Of a stretch of 62,047 nt of DNA, positions 17,620-26,717 are shown piece after piece (position 1 is the stretch's first letter; every line of letters starts with the position of its first letter). Position numbers and translations under genes: made by a program. Source of the DNA: an uncultured Sphingobacteriales bacterium (GTDB lineage Bacteria; Bacteroidota; Bacteroidia; Chitinophagales; Chitinophagaceae); NCBI GenBank assembly GCA_937991535.1, contig CALKHN010000106.1, positions 1-62,047 of the forward strand, given 5' to 3'. The notes below the pieces were generated by a model. That model saw only the letters and a program-made list of their open reading frames with translations. It ran no database searches and was not told the origin of the DNA.

Positions 17620-18058
17620 AACCATTTCCTTTCATGATTTCAAAGGGAAGGTATTGTTGATCGTAAACACAGCAACAAAATGCGGGCTTGCGCCACAGTT
17701 TGAAGGACTTGAGGCTTTGCACCGGCAATACAGCAACCAGGGACTTATTGTACTGGGTTTTCCATGCAATCAATTTGGCCAACAGGAACCGGAAACAAAT
17801 GAAACGATCGGGGAAACCTGCAAAATCAATTATGGCGTTGGTTTCCCACTTACTGAAAAATGCGATGTCAACGGAAGAAATACACATCCGGTTTTTAAGT
17901 ATCTGAAAAGCAGGCTCAGCGGGTTTTTCGGAAACAGGATCAAATGGAATTTCACAAAATTCCTTGTTGACCGCCAGGGCAATCCCTATAAGCGATATGC
18001 ACCAACAAAATTGCCGGAAAGCCTGGAGCAGGACATTGTTTTTCTGCTAAAAAAATAA
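17573..18058 (+). CDS. glutathione peroxidase family thiol peroxidase
   Basis: Non-selenium peroxidase that reduces peroxides, in bacteria usually with thioredoxin. Active residues are visible: Cys37 in NTATKCG, Gln67 in FPCNQFG, and the Trp in IKWNFTKFLVD (about 126). The length of 161 residues is normal. It overlaps the end of the upstream truncated YdeI frame and has its own -7 box, so it is probably transcribed separately. Cytosolic: no signal peptide. Confidence 0.93.
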   Translation: MNQPFYQLEARTPHGKTISFHDFKGKVLLIVNTATKCGLAPQFEGLEALHRQYSNQGLIVLGFPCNQFGQQEPETNETIGETCKINYGVGFPLTEKCDVNGRNTHPVFKYLKSRLSGFFGNRIKWNFTKFLVDRQGNPYKRYAPTKLPESLEQDIVFLLKK

Positions 18059-18103
18059 TGTCATTACACCGCGTGAAATTTGTACACATATAATAACAGC
18101 AAT

Positions 18104-18667
18104 ATGAACGTTAAAAAAGAGCTGTCAGCAAAACAGGCGCAAGACCTCCTCAAAACATTGCAAAACCGTTTTGAAAAAAACAGGAACCACCATAAAGCCA
18201 TTGATTGGAAAGAAGTACAGTCAAAACTGGAAAACAGTCCGGCAAAATTATGGTCATTAGATGAGATGGAAACAACCGGTGGCGAACCGGATGTGGTTGG
18301 ATTTGATAAAAAGACGGGCAAATATATTTTTTGTGATTGTTCAGCGGAAACGCCTAAAGGGCGCAGAAGCATTTGTTATGATCATGCGGCACTGGAAGCG
18401 AGGAAAGAACACAAACCCCAAAACAGCGCGATGAATATGGCTGCTGACATGGGTATTGAATTATTAACCGAAGAACAATACCGGGCGTTGCAGCAACTTG
18501 GTGAATTTGATCTGAAAACCTCGAGTTGGATACTAACCCCTGCCCCTATCCGGAAACTTGGCGGCGCACTTTTTTGCGATCGCCGCTACAATACGGTATT
18601 CGTGTATCACAACGGCGCCGACTCTTATTATGCAGCCAGGGGATTCCGCGGAGCTTTAAGCGTTTAA
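18104..18667 (+). CDS. DUF4256 family protein
   Basis: DUF4256 protein of 187 residues. The family core is clear: NRHHKAIDW-like start (NHHKAIDWKEV), LDEMETTGGEPDVVGFD, FCDCSAETPKGRRSICYDHAALEAR, and the tail GGALFCDRRYNTVFVYHNGADSYYAARGFRG. Function unknown; many conserved Cys, Asp and His residues hint at metal or nucleic-acid binding. The start at 18104 (MNVKKELS) is chosen because the 8 codons before it lie in the intergenic sequence after gpx. An SDR gene remnant follows directly after its stop. Confidence 0.88.
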   Translation: MNVKKELSAKQAQDLLKTLQNRFEKNRNHHKAIDWKEVQSKLENSPAKLWSLDEMETTGGEPDVVGFDKKTGKYIFCDCSAETPKGRRSICYDHAALEARKEHKPQNSAMNMAADMGIELLTEEQYRALQQLGEFDLKTSSWILTPAPIRKLGGALFCDRRYNTVFVYHNGADSYYAARGFRGALSV

Positions 18668-18763
18668 TACAATACAGCCGTTGAAGGATTAGTGAGGGCA
18701 GCAGCCATTGAATTAGCGCACGGCATCCGTATCAATGCAGTTAGTCTCACTGTTATTGACCTA
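18668..18763 (+). pseudogene. short-chain dehydrogenase (SDR) gene remnant
   Basis: Directly after the DUF4256 stop, the same frame reads YNTAVEGLVRAAAIELAHG then IRINAVSLTVIDL. This is the segment just after the SDR catalytic Tyr-Lys, through RINAVSP. Only about 32 codons survive; there is no Rossmann motif and no catalytic Tyr. It is a deletion scar: most of an SDR gene was lost. The 18764-18852 stretch holds no gene. Confidence 0.75.
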
Positions 18764-18852
18764 AGATTGAAATTTCCCGGGAATCGGGGGAATACTCAAC
18801 CTTACAACAATAATAAGACTCATTTAAGGTTTTTATTCCATAACCCTATGCT

Positions 18853-19350
18853 ATGATTACCATAATCCCCCCTGCGAAACAAACACATTTGTTTATCCCC
18901 GATCATTTTCAGAAAGGAGAACAATTTGAGGATTATGTACGCCAGCACCTTTTCCCAAAAACACAATATAAACTCATCCATCGTACGCGGGGCTACGAGC
19001 AAAATGGGAAAGATTATCCTGAAAGCAGTCTGAAACCCGATTTTACATTCCGCGATATACCGGAGGGCCGAAGTTTTTACGTGGAATGCAAATTCCGGTC
19101 AGCGCTTATAGCCAACAGCTATCCTTTTTCTAAAGGATATCAACTGGAGCGGTATAAATCGTATAACGACCTGCCGTTTTACCTGGTGCTGGGCTTAGGC
19201 GGCAAAGCATCATCGCCCAACCAGGTATTTCTATTGAATTTTGCTGATTGTCAATTTACTATGATCTATAAGCGCCACTTAAGTGGCCGTGAGATCCAAA
19301 AAGATATAGCGGTGCAGCCATTACAGCTCTGGAAGAAGGCTGCGGCCTGA
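18853..19350 (+). CDS. orphan PD-(D/E)XK-like protein
   Basis: 165-residue soluble protein, not assigned to a named family. The order GEQFEDYVRQHLF (helix with a Glu), LKPDFTFRD, then FYVECKFRSA matches the alpha-beta-beta core of PD-(D/E)XK nucleases: Glu near 25, Asp in PDF near 63, and the ExK pair in VECKF near 77-79. YQLERYKSYNDLPFYLVLGLGG resembles the Gln/Glu helix and strand that follow. Nuclease activity is inference. It stands alone between an SDR scar and a small minus-strand gene; no methyltransferase or defence partner lies nearby. Confidence 0.7.
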   Translation: MITIIPPAKQTHLFIPDHFQKGEQFEDYVRQHLFPKTQYKLIHRTRGYEQNGKDYPESSLKPDFTFRDIPEGRSFYVECKFRSALIANSYPFSKGYQLERYKSYNDLPFYLVLGLGGKASSPNQVFLLNFADCQFTMIYKRHLSGREIQKDIAVQPLQLWKKAAA

Positions 19351-19392
19351 TCAAATACAGTAAGAAAAGAAAACCCCGAAAAGGCATCGGGG

Positions 19393-19578
19393 TTAGGACG
19401 GGGAATGACCATCTGGTGGTTTCAGAGATATGGATTTTTTATAGAGATACACTTTTAATGCTTCCAATCCTCCGGCCGCTTCTACATACTTCTGCTCTAC
19501 AAACAGTGTAACTGCCTGCTTAACCAATTCAGGCGGCAATTTCTTTCTCCCTCCCCCCGCTTTCCTTTTTTTTTTCAT
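19393..19578 (-). CDS. small basic hypothetical protein
   Basis: 61 residues from the ATG at 19578: MKKKRKAGGGRKKLPPELVK then a predicted helix QAVTLFVEQKYVEAAGGLEALKVYL. The basic GGGRKK start resembles small nucleic-acid-binding proteins. The frame extends to 19623, but the extra N-terminus (FIIFFITILHLF) comes from AT-rich intergenic sequence and is unlikely. No family recognised. The 131 bases beyond it (19624-19754) are extremely AT-rich and hold no other gene. Confidence 0.5.
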   Translation of the reverse strand: MKKKRKAGGGRKKLPPELVKQAVTLFVEQKYVEAAGGLEALKVYLYKKSISLKPPDGHSPS

Positions 19579-19754
19579 TTCGTAAAATAAGTGTAAAATA
19601 GTTATAAAAAAAATAATAAACAAAAATATTTATATTATTTTTTAATAATTAAAATATTATTTAAATATAGTAAATTAATAATGGCGTAAATCACCCTTTT
19701 ATTACAAAAAAACTTTGCCATACATTTGCTCTTTTTCTGTAAAGTTCATGAACC

Positions 19755-20048
19755 ATGAAAATTGAAGTTCCACATCAATACACAAAAGAAGAAGCTAAAA
19801 CCAGGATCAGACAACTGCTTCAGAACCTCAAAGAGAAATATTCGGATAAAATAAAAAATGTGGAGGAAAGCTGGTCTGATGACCGGGGAGCATTTAGCCT
19901 GGCGGTGGGCCCGTTTTCTACCTCGGGCAGTATCAATGTAAAAGAAGACCTGGTAGAAATTGACCTCACTGTACCTTTCATTGCCGGCATGTACAAAAAT
20001 CAAATCCGTTCTTTAATTGAATCGCAGGCAAAAGAGGTATTGACATAA
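19755..20048 (+). CDS. polyhydroxyalkanoic acid system family protein (PHA_gran_rgn)
   Basis: 97-residue protein matching the PHA_gran_rgn family: MKIEVPHQYTKEEAKTRIRQ, a central AFSLAVGPFSTSGSINVKED beta segment, and a C-terminal helix IRSLIESQAKEVLT. In some bacteria such genes sit by polyhydroxyalkanoate genes; none is seen here, so the name does not prove that role. Short, soluble, own transcription unit, with an AT-rich upstream region. Confidence 0.75.
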   Translation: MKIEVPHQYTKEEAKTRIRQLLQNLKEKYSDKIKNVEESWSDDRGAFSLAVGPFSTSGSINVKEDLVEIDLTVPFIAGMYKNQIRSLIESQAKEVLT

Positions 20049-20167
20049 AGCATCGTTTTTTTTGGAATGCTGCTTAATTATCTTTGCCTCATTGCAGACA
20101 GATGATTCATCTGTTGGGTTAGCAACAAGCGGATTGTGTAATTTAAAAAACAACGTCAAATTTGTGC

Positions 20168-21115
20168 ATGGCCCATACTGATCTGCAGATACCCGTTAAT
20201 AACAACTTCAGTTTTGACGAATGCCTGTGGTTCCTGAACCGCAACTTTGACGATTGCCTACACAGGGTTAGCGCGGATTCGGTTCGCAAAGCCCTGCTGA
20301 TTGATCAGTCGCCCGTTTTGCTGGAAATATCCATGAACGGGCAAAATCTTAGGGTGCAGCTACTTAAGGGTAAAGCAAATGAGCAAACCAAGTCTGTTAT
20401 CAGGCAATATGTTGCTGACTGGTTCGACCTTGCTGCAGACATTTCTGCATTTTACACATTGTTAGCCAGGCACAAATCCCTCGCTTATATGCCTGAAGCA
20501 TTTAAGGGACTTCGGTTGATTGGAATTCCAGACCTTTTTGAAGCCCTTGCCTGGCCTATCATCGGTCAGCAAATCAACCTTCCTTTTGCTTACCGGGTTA
20601 AAAGACGTTTCGTAGAAAAATATGGCACTTCCATTTTTTATGAAAATGTGTTTTATTATATTTTCCCTTCTTTTGAAACCGTAGCTCATGCCGCCCAGGA
20701 AGATCTTCATCAAATGCAATTCTCCCGCAAAAAGGCGGAATACATCATCGGGCTTGCGCGGGCATTTATAAGTGGTGAGATCAGTAAACAAAAACTTGCA
20801 GGCATTCCTGATTTTATATCCAGGCAAAAAGCTTTGACGAGCATCAGGGGAATAGGAATATGGACGGCGAATTATGCGCTGATGAAGAGCCTGAATGAAA
20901 GATCCTGCATTCCTTACGGCGATGCCGGCCTGCTCAATGCATTGATGAACCATAAAATTATCAGTAAAAAAAAAGATAGCGAAGCGGTAAATAAATTCTT
21001 CAAAAAATTTGCCGGGTGGGAAAGCTATCTTGTGTTTTATCTCTGGCGAAGCCTAGCGCCCACGGAAAAAGAAAGACTCATGCAAACTCCGGCAACTGAG
21101 ATTATCAGTCTGTAA
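20168..21115 (+). CDS. DNA-3-methyladenine glycosylase (AlkA-like, HhH-GPD)
   Basis: Base-excision repair glycosylase of the HhH-GPD superfamily, 315 residues. The AlkA-like N-terminal beta domain runs to about 100; the helix-hairpin-helix is LTSIRGIGIWTANYALMK, and the catalytic Asp follows in CIPYGDAGLLNAL. It would remove alkylated purines from DNA. The ATG at 20168 is preferred over a TTG two codons earlier. There are no zinc or Fe-S cysteines. A -7-like TATCTTTG lies at 20079-20086. It ends at a hairpin shared with the tRNA-Arg gene. Confidence 0.88.
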   Translation: MAHTDLQIPVNNNFSFDECLWFLNRNFDDCLHRVSADSVRKALLIDQSPVLLEISMNGQNLRVQLLKGKANEQTKSVIRQYVADWFDLAADISAFYTLLARHKSLAYMPEAFKGLRLIGIPDLFEALAWPIIGQQINLPFAYRVKRRFVEKYGTSIFYENVFYYIFPSFETVAHAAQEDLHQMQFSRKKAEYIIGLARAFISGEISKQKLAGIPDFISRQKALTSIRGIGIWTANYALMKSLNERSCIPYGDAGLLNALMNHKIISKKKDSEAVNKFFKKFAGWESYLVFYLWRSLAPTEKERLMQTPATEIISL

Positions 21116-21117
21116 AT

Positions 21118-21143
21118 ACAAAAGCCACTCTTTGGAGTGACTT
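21118..21143 (-). terminator. terminator of tRNA-Arg
   Basis: On the minus strand: AAGTCACTC, loop CAAA, GAGTGGCTT, then further T residues, starting 4 bases after the tRNA 3' end. A 9-bp stem with one G-T pair. It may also slow transcripts arriving from the AlkA-like gene on the other strand, whose stop is 3 bases away. Confidence 0.7.
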
Positions 21144-21146
21144 TCG

Positions 21147-21220
<74 letters not shown>

Positions 21221-21232
21221 TTTTTAGGTTGG

Positions 21233-21263
21233 CAAAGATAATTTTTTTTAGTTTGCACCCAAA
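21233..21263 (-). promoter_or_regulatory. promoter of tRNA-Arg
   Basis: On the minus strand: TTTG (plus 21260-21263), a 19-base spacer, then TATCTTTG (plus 21233-21240), ending 12 bases before the tRNA 5' end. Full match to the Bacteroidota promoter form. It lies within the leader of ung on the other strand. Confidence 0.7.
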
Positions 21264-21279
21264 CTGTAATTCACAGGGT

Positions 21280-21957
21280 ATGGATGTAAAAATCGAATCA
21301 AGCTGGAAAGCGGTATTAAAGGATGAGTTTAGCAAACCTTATTTTGAGCAGATCGTTCATTTTTTAAAGATGGAAAAAATGGCGGGCAAAACGATATATC
21401 CGCCGGGATCGCTTATTTTTAATGCATTTGAGCAAACGCCTTTTGATAGGGTGAAAGTGGTACTGCTTGGACAGGATCCTTATCATGGGCCGGGTCAGGC
21501 GCACGGCCTGTGTTTTTCTGTGCAGGATGGCGTGGCTCCTCCCCCTTCGCTGATTAATATTTTCAAAGAAATACAATCGGATATTGGGATAACGATGCCT
21601 TTAAAGAAAGGAAACCTTACGCACTGGGCACAACAGGGCGTATTATTATTAAATGCCGCCCTTACAGTTAGAGCCAGTGAACCTTTCAGCCATTCAAAAA
21701 TAGGATGGGCTGTATTTACAGATGCCGTTATACAAACAATATCGCAACTTAAAACCGGAATTGTTTTCTTATTATGGGGAAAATTTGCCCAGGAAAAGCA
21801 GGCACTGATTGATGAAACCAAACATCATGTATTGAAAGCCGCCCACCCTTCCCCATTTTCTGCCGACAAAGGCTTTTTCAATTGCAGGCATTTTTCACAG
21901 ACGAACCGTTTGCTGCAGCAGCAGGGAAAAGATCCTGTTGACTGGAAAATTGAATAA
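21280..21957 (+). CDS. ung: uracil-DNA glycosylase, family 1
   Basis: Removes uracil from DNA. The family-1 motifs are complete: water-activating Asp66 in GQDPYHGPGQAHG, LLLNAALTVR, LLWGKFAQ, and the His loop HPSPFSADKGFFNCRHF. The 225-residue length is standard. The start at 21280 (MDVKIESSWK) is chosen; the frame is open upstream but that part reads through the tRNA-Arg gene on the other strand. It makes a repair pair with the AlkA-like gene, although the tRNA between them on the opposite strand argues against one operon. Confidence 0.96.
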   Translation: MDVKIESSWKAVLKDEFSKPYFEQIVHFLKMEKMAGKTIYPPGSLIFNAFEQTPFDRVKVVLLGQDPYHGPGQAHGLCFSVQDGVAPPPSLINIFKEIQSDIGITMPLKKGNLTHWAQQGVLLLNAALTVRASEPFSHSKIGWAVFTDAVIQTISQLKTGIVFLLWGKFAQEKQALIDETKHHVLKAAHPSPFSADKGFFNCRHFSQTNRLLQQQGKDPVDWKIE

Positions 21958-22095
21958 ATTTGAGATTTGAGATCTATAATTTGAAATTGATTTCACTTCG
22001 GATTTCGGATTTTTCGTTTTCGGATTTTTTGATCGGATTTTATCCGCCCCGGCGGACAGGTTCGGTTCCTGTGATTTGGTTCTTGATGTGTTTAT
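21958..22095 (+). repeat. dispersed intergenic repeat family A, copy 2
   Basis: Begins TTTGAGATTTGAGATC, continues ATAATTTGAAATTGATTTCA and CTTCGGATTTCGGATTTTTC, the last part repeated, then a GC-rich dyad CCGCCCCGGCGG near 22045. The first 45 bases are almost the exact reverse complement of 49430-49475. No gene in this gap. Confidence 0.6.
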
Positions 22096-22128
22096 ATCGA
22101 ATTTTGGACTTTCAGATTTGGATTTAAT

Positions 22129-22881
22129 ATGGTTGTTATCAAAAATATATTAGGACGCATATTGGCTTTCTGGGGAGCTATTGTTTTTACCATCACTTTG
22201 CTTATCGCTGTTATACCTATATGGCTCACCAATTATATAAAGGAACCGGTGGGAACTGAAATATTCCGGAGGATATCAAAAGTATGGATGGAATTTTTTC
22301 TCATTACGATCGGTTGCAGGATTATTGTAAAAGGGAAAAAATATTTCGGGAAAGGACAAAACTATATAGTGGTCAGCAATCACAATTCCTATATGGATGT
22401 ACCTGTTACCACGCCACAAATTCCGGGTCCAAATAAAACCATTGCGAAAGCTGAACTGGCGAAAATACCATTGTTCGGGTTGATTTATTCAAGAGGCTCG
22501 GTATTGGTTGACCGTAAAAATGAACGCAGCCGCAAAGAGAGTTTTGGTAAAATGAAAGATGTGCTGGAACAAGGGCTGCACATGTGCATATATCCCGAAG
22601 GAACCCGCAACAAAACCAATGAGCCTTTAAAGTCTTTTCACGATGGCGCTTTTAAGCTGGCTTTAGACACCGGCAAACCCATTATACCTGCCCTGCTGTT
22701 CAATACTAAAAGGGTACTGCCGGGGAGCAGCAAGCCGTTTTACCTGTGGCCGGCAACAATACATATGGATTTTCTGCCGCCGGTAGTCATACAACCAGGA
22801 GATACGGTAGCCACCTTAAAGGAAAAGATATTCAATATTATGTATGATTATTATAAGGTTCATGCCGCTAATTATTCCTGA
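22129..22881 (+). CDS. plsC: 1-acyl-sn-glycerol-3-phosphate acyltransferase
   Basis: Membrane-bound acyltransferase that converts lysophosphatidic acid to phosphatidic acid. The catalytic HX4D is NHNSYMD (His85, Asp90); the substrate motif is YPEGTR (near 155-160). An N-terminal hydrophobic helix spans about 10-33. 250 residues, standard. Its last 14 bases overlap the end of lptD on the opposite strand. It belongs loosely with the envelope genes that follow. Confidence 0.9.
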   Translation: MVVIKNILGRILAFWGAIVFTITLLIAVIPIWLTNYIKEPVGTEIFRRISKVWMEFFLITIGCRIIVKGKKYFGKGQNYIVVSNHNSYMDVPVTTPQIPGPNKTIAKAELAKIPLFGLIYSRGSVLVDRKNERSRKESFGKMKDVLEQGLHMCIYPEGTRNKTNEPLKSFHDGAFKLALDTGKPIIPALLFNTKRVLPGSSKPFYLWPATIHMDFLPPVVIQPGDTVATLKEKIFNIMYDYYKVHAANYS

Positions 22882-25651
22882 AAGTGCGGGTGCGGTTTAT
22901 TTTCAGATCACGCAGCATACCCGATTTAGGATATATTGAAATATTGAACGAACGCCAGAGTCCAAAGGGGGTAACGTTGATAGACATCTGCCAGCAATGC
23001 ATTTCGCGGGAGATGAACATTGAAAAAGAAGGGATCTTTAAAGTCTTAAAATCGAAGTAGCCATTGGCCCCCACTTTCCATTTTTCGGTTAAACTGAAAT
23101 CGCCGTTAAATTGTGCACTTGACGAGAACTGGGTGTCAAATCCCGAATAATCGCGCCTGAGTATCTTACTGAAACTTAGGGAATAAGAAAGATTGATTGA
23201 CCAGGGAATATTAAAATCTACAAATTCTGAGGGGTTTCTGCGAACATAATCCATCTGTTGTTGTATTTCATCGGCGGTAAGATTATCATAGTTATCGTAT
23301 TGCATCTGGTCAGTCTCTTGTTTTTTATTTTTATCCTTTTCCTTGCTCTTAAAACTGGTAGATACGGAAAGACTACCATTGGTAATGCGGCCCAAAGAAA
23401 TTTTATTATCCTGCCACACATATTTATTGATTCTAAAACCGGTACTGTCTACAACATAAGGATCAATATTGGCACTCGCCGTGATATTAATTTTATCAAA
23501 CAGCGTACTGCGCGCATACAGGTTAAATGTGGAAAGTTTAAATGAATCTGCCAGAAGATTATAGCTTCCTGTTATGCCAAATCCGTCAATCAGCTTTACC
23601 TTTTTAAGCCCGTCACCTTCTTCTTCCGTATCCGTACTGTCTGGCTTATCTCTTACCTTCGCCTCCAAAAAATTATCTATACCAAACCCAATGCTGCCCG
23701 ACTCACCGTAGCCAAAAGAGCCATATACCCCGCCATCATACTGCGACATCATCCTTCTTCGCCCGCTTGAATCGGATTGCGTGTTTACATAGTATGCTTT
23801 AGACAGGTCGGGTTTATACCCTATGCTCATTTGTGGCCGCATTACATGCCTTATGGCCTGTACTTTAGCATTTTTATCTTTCATATTCAATGTAGCAAAC
23901 ATGGCTGTGCTGAAGGATACCGACATGGAGATATCACGTGCGCTGTAAAAGCCTTTGCTTACGGAACTGTCTACTTTGTTGGTTTGATTGTTCCATGTTC
24001 TGAACAGTTTCTGCGAATACCACCTTTCCTGGTAACTGAAGCCCGGAGAAATTTGTATTGATCCAACCTGCGGCAAAGCCAGTGAGATGGGTATATTGTG
24101 CTGAGCCCCCCATTGAAAAGTATCTATCATTTGTTTGAAGGTGAATGAAGTATCAACAAATGAAGTTTGTCCGCGTGCACTGCCTGTATACCCAATGCCC
24201 AGTTTATGATACCATTTTCCCGAACCCACCATATCCTGGGGTTGCAAAGGATAGATGGTATTTACATTAAAATTGATGTCCGGAAGATTAAGATTTACTA
24301 AGCTGGTATTGTTGTTTTGGTTATGATTCAAATTAACCGAAAGATTGTAGGGCCTTCCTATCCACGATTTCTGGTACGAAATGGAGGAACTCATCTGGTT
24401 GGCAAAACTTTGCGGCTGGCTATACACACCTCCTGCACCGTTGCTTTGATCAATAATAGCATTGATTGGCAAATACCTGGTATATGAACTTGATCCCGCG
24501 TTTACACTTGCCGAAAAATTCACACCTGGTCTTGCCTTGCTGTCCATCCGATGGCTCCAGGTTAAAAAAAAGCTTTTGTTTTTTGTATAATCCGCGTCTC
24601 CTTTAAACCCGAGATGTGTATTTTGATAGCTGAAATTAAGCGACCCGTTATACTTGTACCGAACGCGGTAAGTAGGAGTGAAATTCAACCGCCAGCTTCC
24701 GTACGAATAAATATCCGCCCTTGCAGTAATGTCAAAGTTGTCGTTGATCACCTTATAATAACCCAATCCTTCCAATCCCAGTCCAAAGCTTTCCGTTACT
24801 GTAAATTGAGGAGGCAGGAAACCGGAATGCCTGCCCTGCTGTATGGGAAACATTCCAAAAGGCAATATCACGGGCAACACCGGTACGTTTTCAAATTCCA
24901 CCCCCACGGGCCCGGTAACCGCCATTTTTTTACTGATGTATTTGATTTTCCTGGCGCGGAAGGCAAAATGTGGTGTGTCTAAATTACAGGTGGTGAAACG
25001 ACCTTTAAAAGCATAGATGGTTTGAGGGTCTACTTTTTTTACCACCTGCGCATAATTATACAACTCATTTTGCTGAAAATAACTGCTGTGGGTAAGTCCT
25101 TTTTGTGTTCTGAAGTTAAACTCGAGGCTGTCGCTTACCGTGGTAATATCTCCCTGCACCAAAGTGGCCTGCCCCAGCACTTTCCCGGCTGTATCCAGTT
25201 TCATTCTGGCTTTTACCATATTGGTTTGCTGGTTAAAAACAATTTCAGGAGCTTTAAGATTAACGTCCTTGTATTTTACATCTGTTTCCCCATACAGATA
25301 TAATTTTTGAGCAGTAACATCCAATACCATCGAATCTTTTGCTTCATATTCAACAGGTGCATCAATCGAATCTTTGGATATTTTTACGTCAAAACTGTCT
25401 ATCTTAACCCTTTTAGCAGAATCGGAAAGTAAGGAATCCGGATTTCTTTTTTGAATAATGGTATCAGCAGCAGGATAAGGAAGGGTATCTTTTGCACGGG
25501 GAATTGTATCTGCAAAGCCTGTTAAATAATTGCCAAAAGCAGATGGATCAAGGTTTTTTGCCCTTCCATTATACGTTATTGCAATAGTAAGCAGCAGTAA
25601 GGTGAAGGTAAATATGTAATTTCGCTTAAATTCGCGACATTTATTTTTCAT
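22868..25651 (-). CDS. lptD: LptD-like outer-membrane LPS assembly protein
   Basis: Outer-membrane translocon that places lipopolysaccharide in the outer leaflet. An N-terminal hydrophobic signal (YIFTFTLLLLTIAITYNG) is followed by an OstA-like beta domain (YEAKDSMVLDVTAQKLYLYG, KAPEIVFNQQTNMVKA), then the LptD core FENVPVLPVILPFGMFPIQQ GR and a long beta-barrel rich in alternating aromatic strands. 927 residues, normal for Bacteroidota. The ATG at 25651 is preferred; a -7-like TATTTTTG at plus 25667-25674 covers the alternative start at 25669. It is divergent from an amidase gene, and near an OstA/LptA-like gene. Confidence 0.88.
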   Translation of the reverse strand: MKNKCREFKRNYIFTFTLLLLTIAITYNGRAKNLDPSAFGNYLTGFADTIPRAKDTLPYPAADTIIQKRNPDSLLSDSAKRVKIDSFDVKISKDSIDAPVEYEAKDSMVLDVTAQKLYLYGETDVKYKDVNLKAPEIVFNQQTNMVKARMKLDTAGKVLGQATLVQGDITTVSDSLEFNFRTQKGLTHSSYFQQNELYNYAQVVKKVDPQTIYAFKGRFTTCNLDTPHFAFRARKIKYISKKMAVTGPVGVEFENVPVLPVILPFGMFPIQQGRHSGFLPPQFTVTESFGLGLEGLGYYKVINDNFDITARADIYSYGSWRLNFTPTYRVRYKYNGSLNFSYQNTHLGFKGDADYTKNKSFFLTWSHRMDSKARPGVNFSASVNAGSSSYTRYLPINAIIDQSNGAGGVYSQPQSFANQMSSSISYQKSWIGRPYNLSVNLNHNQNNNTSLVNLNLPDINFNVNTIYPLQPQDMVGSGKWYHKLGIGYTGSARGQTSFVDTSFTFKQMIDTFQWGAQHNIPISLALPQVGSIQISPGFSYQERWYSQKLFRTWNNQTNKVDSSVSKGFYSARDISMSVSFSTAMFATLNMKDKNAKVQAIRHVMRPQMSIGYKPDLSKAYYVNTQSDSSGRRRMMSQYDGGVYGSFGYGESGSIGFGIDNFLEAKVRDKPDSTDTEEEGDGLKKVKLIDGFGITGSYNLLADSFKLSTFNLYARSTLFDKINITASANIDPYVVDSTGFRINKYVWQDNKISLGRITNGSLSVSTSFKSKEKDKNKKQETDQMQYDNYDNLTADEIQQQMDYVRRNPSEFVDFNIPWSINLSYSLSFSKILRRDYSGFDTQFSSSAQFNGDFSLTEKWKVGANGYFDFKTLKIPSFSMFISREMHCWQMSINVTPFGLWRSFNISIYPKSGMLRDLKINRTRTFRNN

Positions 25652-25745
25652 ACATACACAAGGCAACAAAAATAGCCATATTAGCGGTAAGAAAACGTGA
25701 AGATTAAAATAGAATTACTAAATCCCATTAAATTTTAACAAGGGC

Positions 25746-26717
25746 ATGAAGAAAAAAATTATTACTGTACCTCTTGTTCTTTTTTCTTTTTTTATTTCCC
25801 TGGTTTGTTCTTCGCAAACCAAAAGTCGCATAAAAACTATTATTGTAGATGCCGGACACGGTGGCTCGGATCAAGGTGCCAGGGGGACTTATTCAACTGA
25901 AGCCGAAATAACTTTAAAACTTGCTTTAAAAGTAGGGGCACTATTAGAAAAGGAATTGCCCGATGCTAAAATAATTCAAACCCGCACTACCGATATTACC
26001 CAGCCTGTACGGGAAAAAGCATCTTTTGCCAACGAGAATAACGGAGATCTGTTTATTTGTATACACGTAAACGCGGCTGCCGGTATCCGTCATTCCAAAG
26101 TAACGGGATACCGAACCCGCACCTACTACACAGGCAAGGGAAAAAACAGGAAAAAACACACCAAAAAGGAGCCTGTATATAAGAGGTGGACAACACCTAA
26201 CCCACGTTATGGCACCGGAACATATGTTTGGGCCGCAGACAGGGATGTGCATAAAGCAGACGCCGTATCCGAACGCTTTGAGTCGGAAGGTGAACTCACT
26301 GGAATACCCGACCCTTCCACCCCTGAAGGTGCTATTGCCAGCAGGCTATGGGTTCAAAAATATTTCAAGAACAGTGTGCGGTTAGCTTCTATGATTGAAA
26401 ATGAATTTGAAAAATCTGGCCGTAAAAGTGACGGTGTTTTACAACGCAATGAAAAAGGAATATGGGTATTACAGGCCACCAATATGCCTGCCGTTCTGGT
26501 AGAAACAGGCTTTATCACCAACAAAGAAGAGGAAGATTACCTGAACAGTGAAAAAGGACAGGATGAAACAGCGGATGCAATTGTAAAAGCCATAGTAAAC
26601 TTTAAAAGTGTATTGGATAATTTAAGAAGTGCAGCCGATATCTCAAATGCTGAAACGAAAGAGGCCCAATCCCTTTCCTCCACCGGTTCTAAGCCGGTAA
26701 ATGACAAAAATCGTTAG
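25746..26717 (+). CDS. N-acetylmuramoyl-L-alanine amidase (Amidase_3)
   Basis: Exported zinc amidase that cuts the amide bond between MurNAc and the stem peptide in peptidoglycan, usually during cell separation. Signal peptide at 1-23; zinc ligands His38 (VDAGHGG), Glu52 (STEAEITLKLA) and His106 (CIHVNA); catalytic Glu in VLVETGFITNKEE near 250. An inserted basic stretch (GKGKNRKKHTKKEP, about 130-145) lies between conserved blocks, as in many Bacteroidota homologues. It heads a run of four envelope genes. Confidence 0.92.
   Translation: MKKKIITVPLVLFSFFISLVCSSQTKSRIKTIIVDAGHGGSDQGARGTYSTEAEITLKLALKVGALLEKELPDAKIIQTRTTDITQPVREKASFANENNGDLFICIHVNAAAGIRHSKVTGYRTRTYYTGKGKNRKKHTKKEPVYKRWTTPNPRYGTGTYVWAADRDVHKADAVSERFESEGELTGIPDPSTPEGAIASRLWVQKYFKNSVRLASMIENEFEKSGRKSDGVLQRNEKGIWVLQATNMPAVLVETGFITNKEEEDYLNSEKGQDETADAIVKAIVNFKSVLDNLRSAADISNAETKEAQSLSSTGSKPVNDKNR

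Noticed and set aside
22041..22060. The GC dyad CCGCCCCGGCGG as another copy of the array palindrome
   Set aside because: Similar base composition but different sequence and no tRNA-like flanks.
22868..22881. Overlap of plsC and lptD as an annotation error
   Set aside because: Both ends are supported by their families; short convergent overlaps are normal and also seen at 31033-31058.
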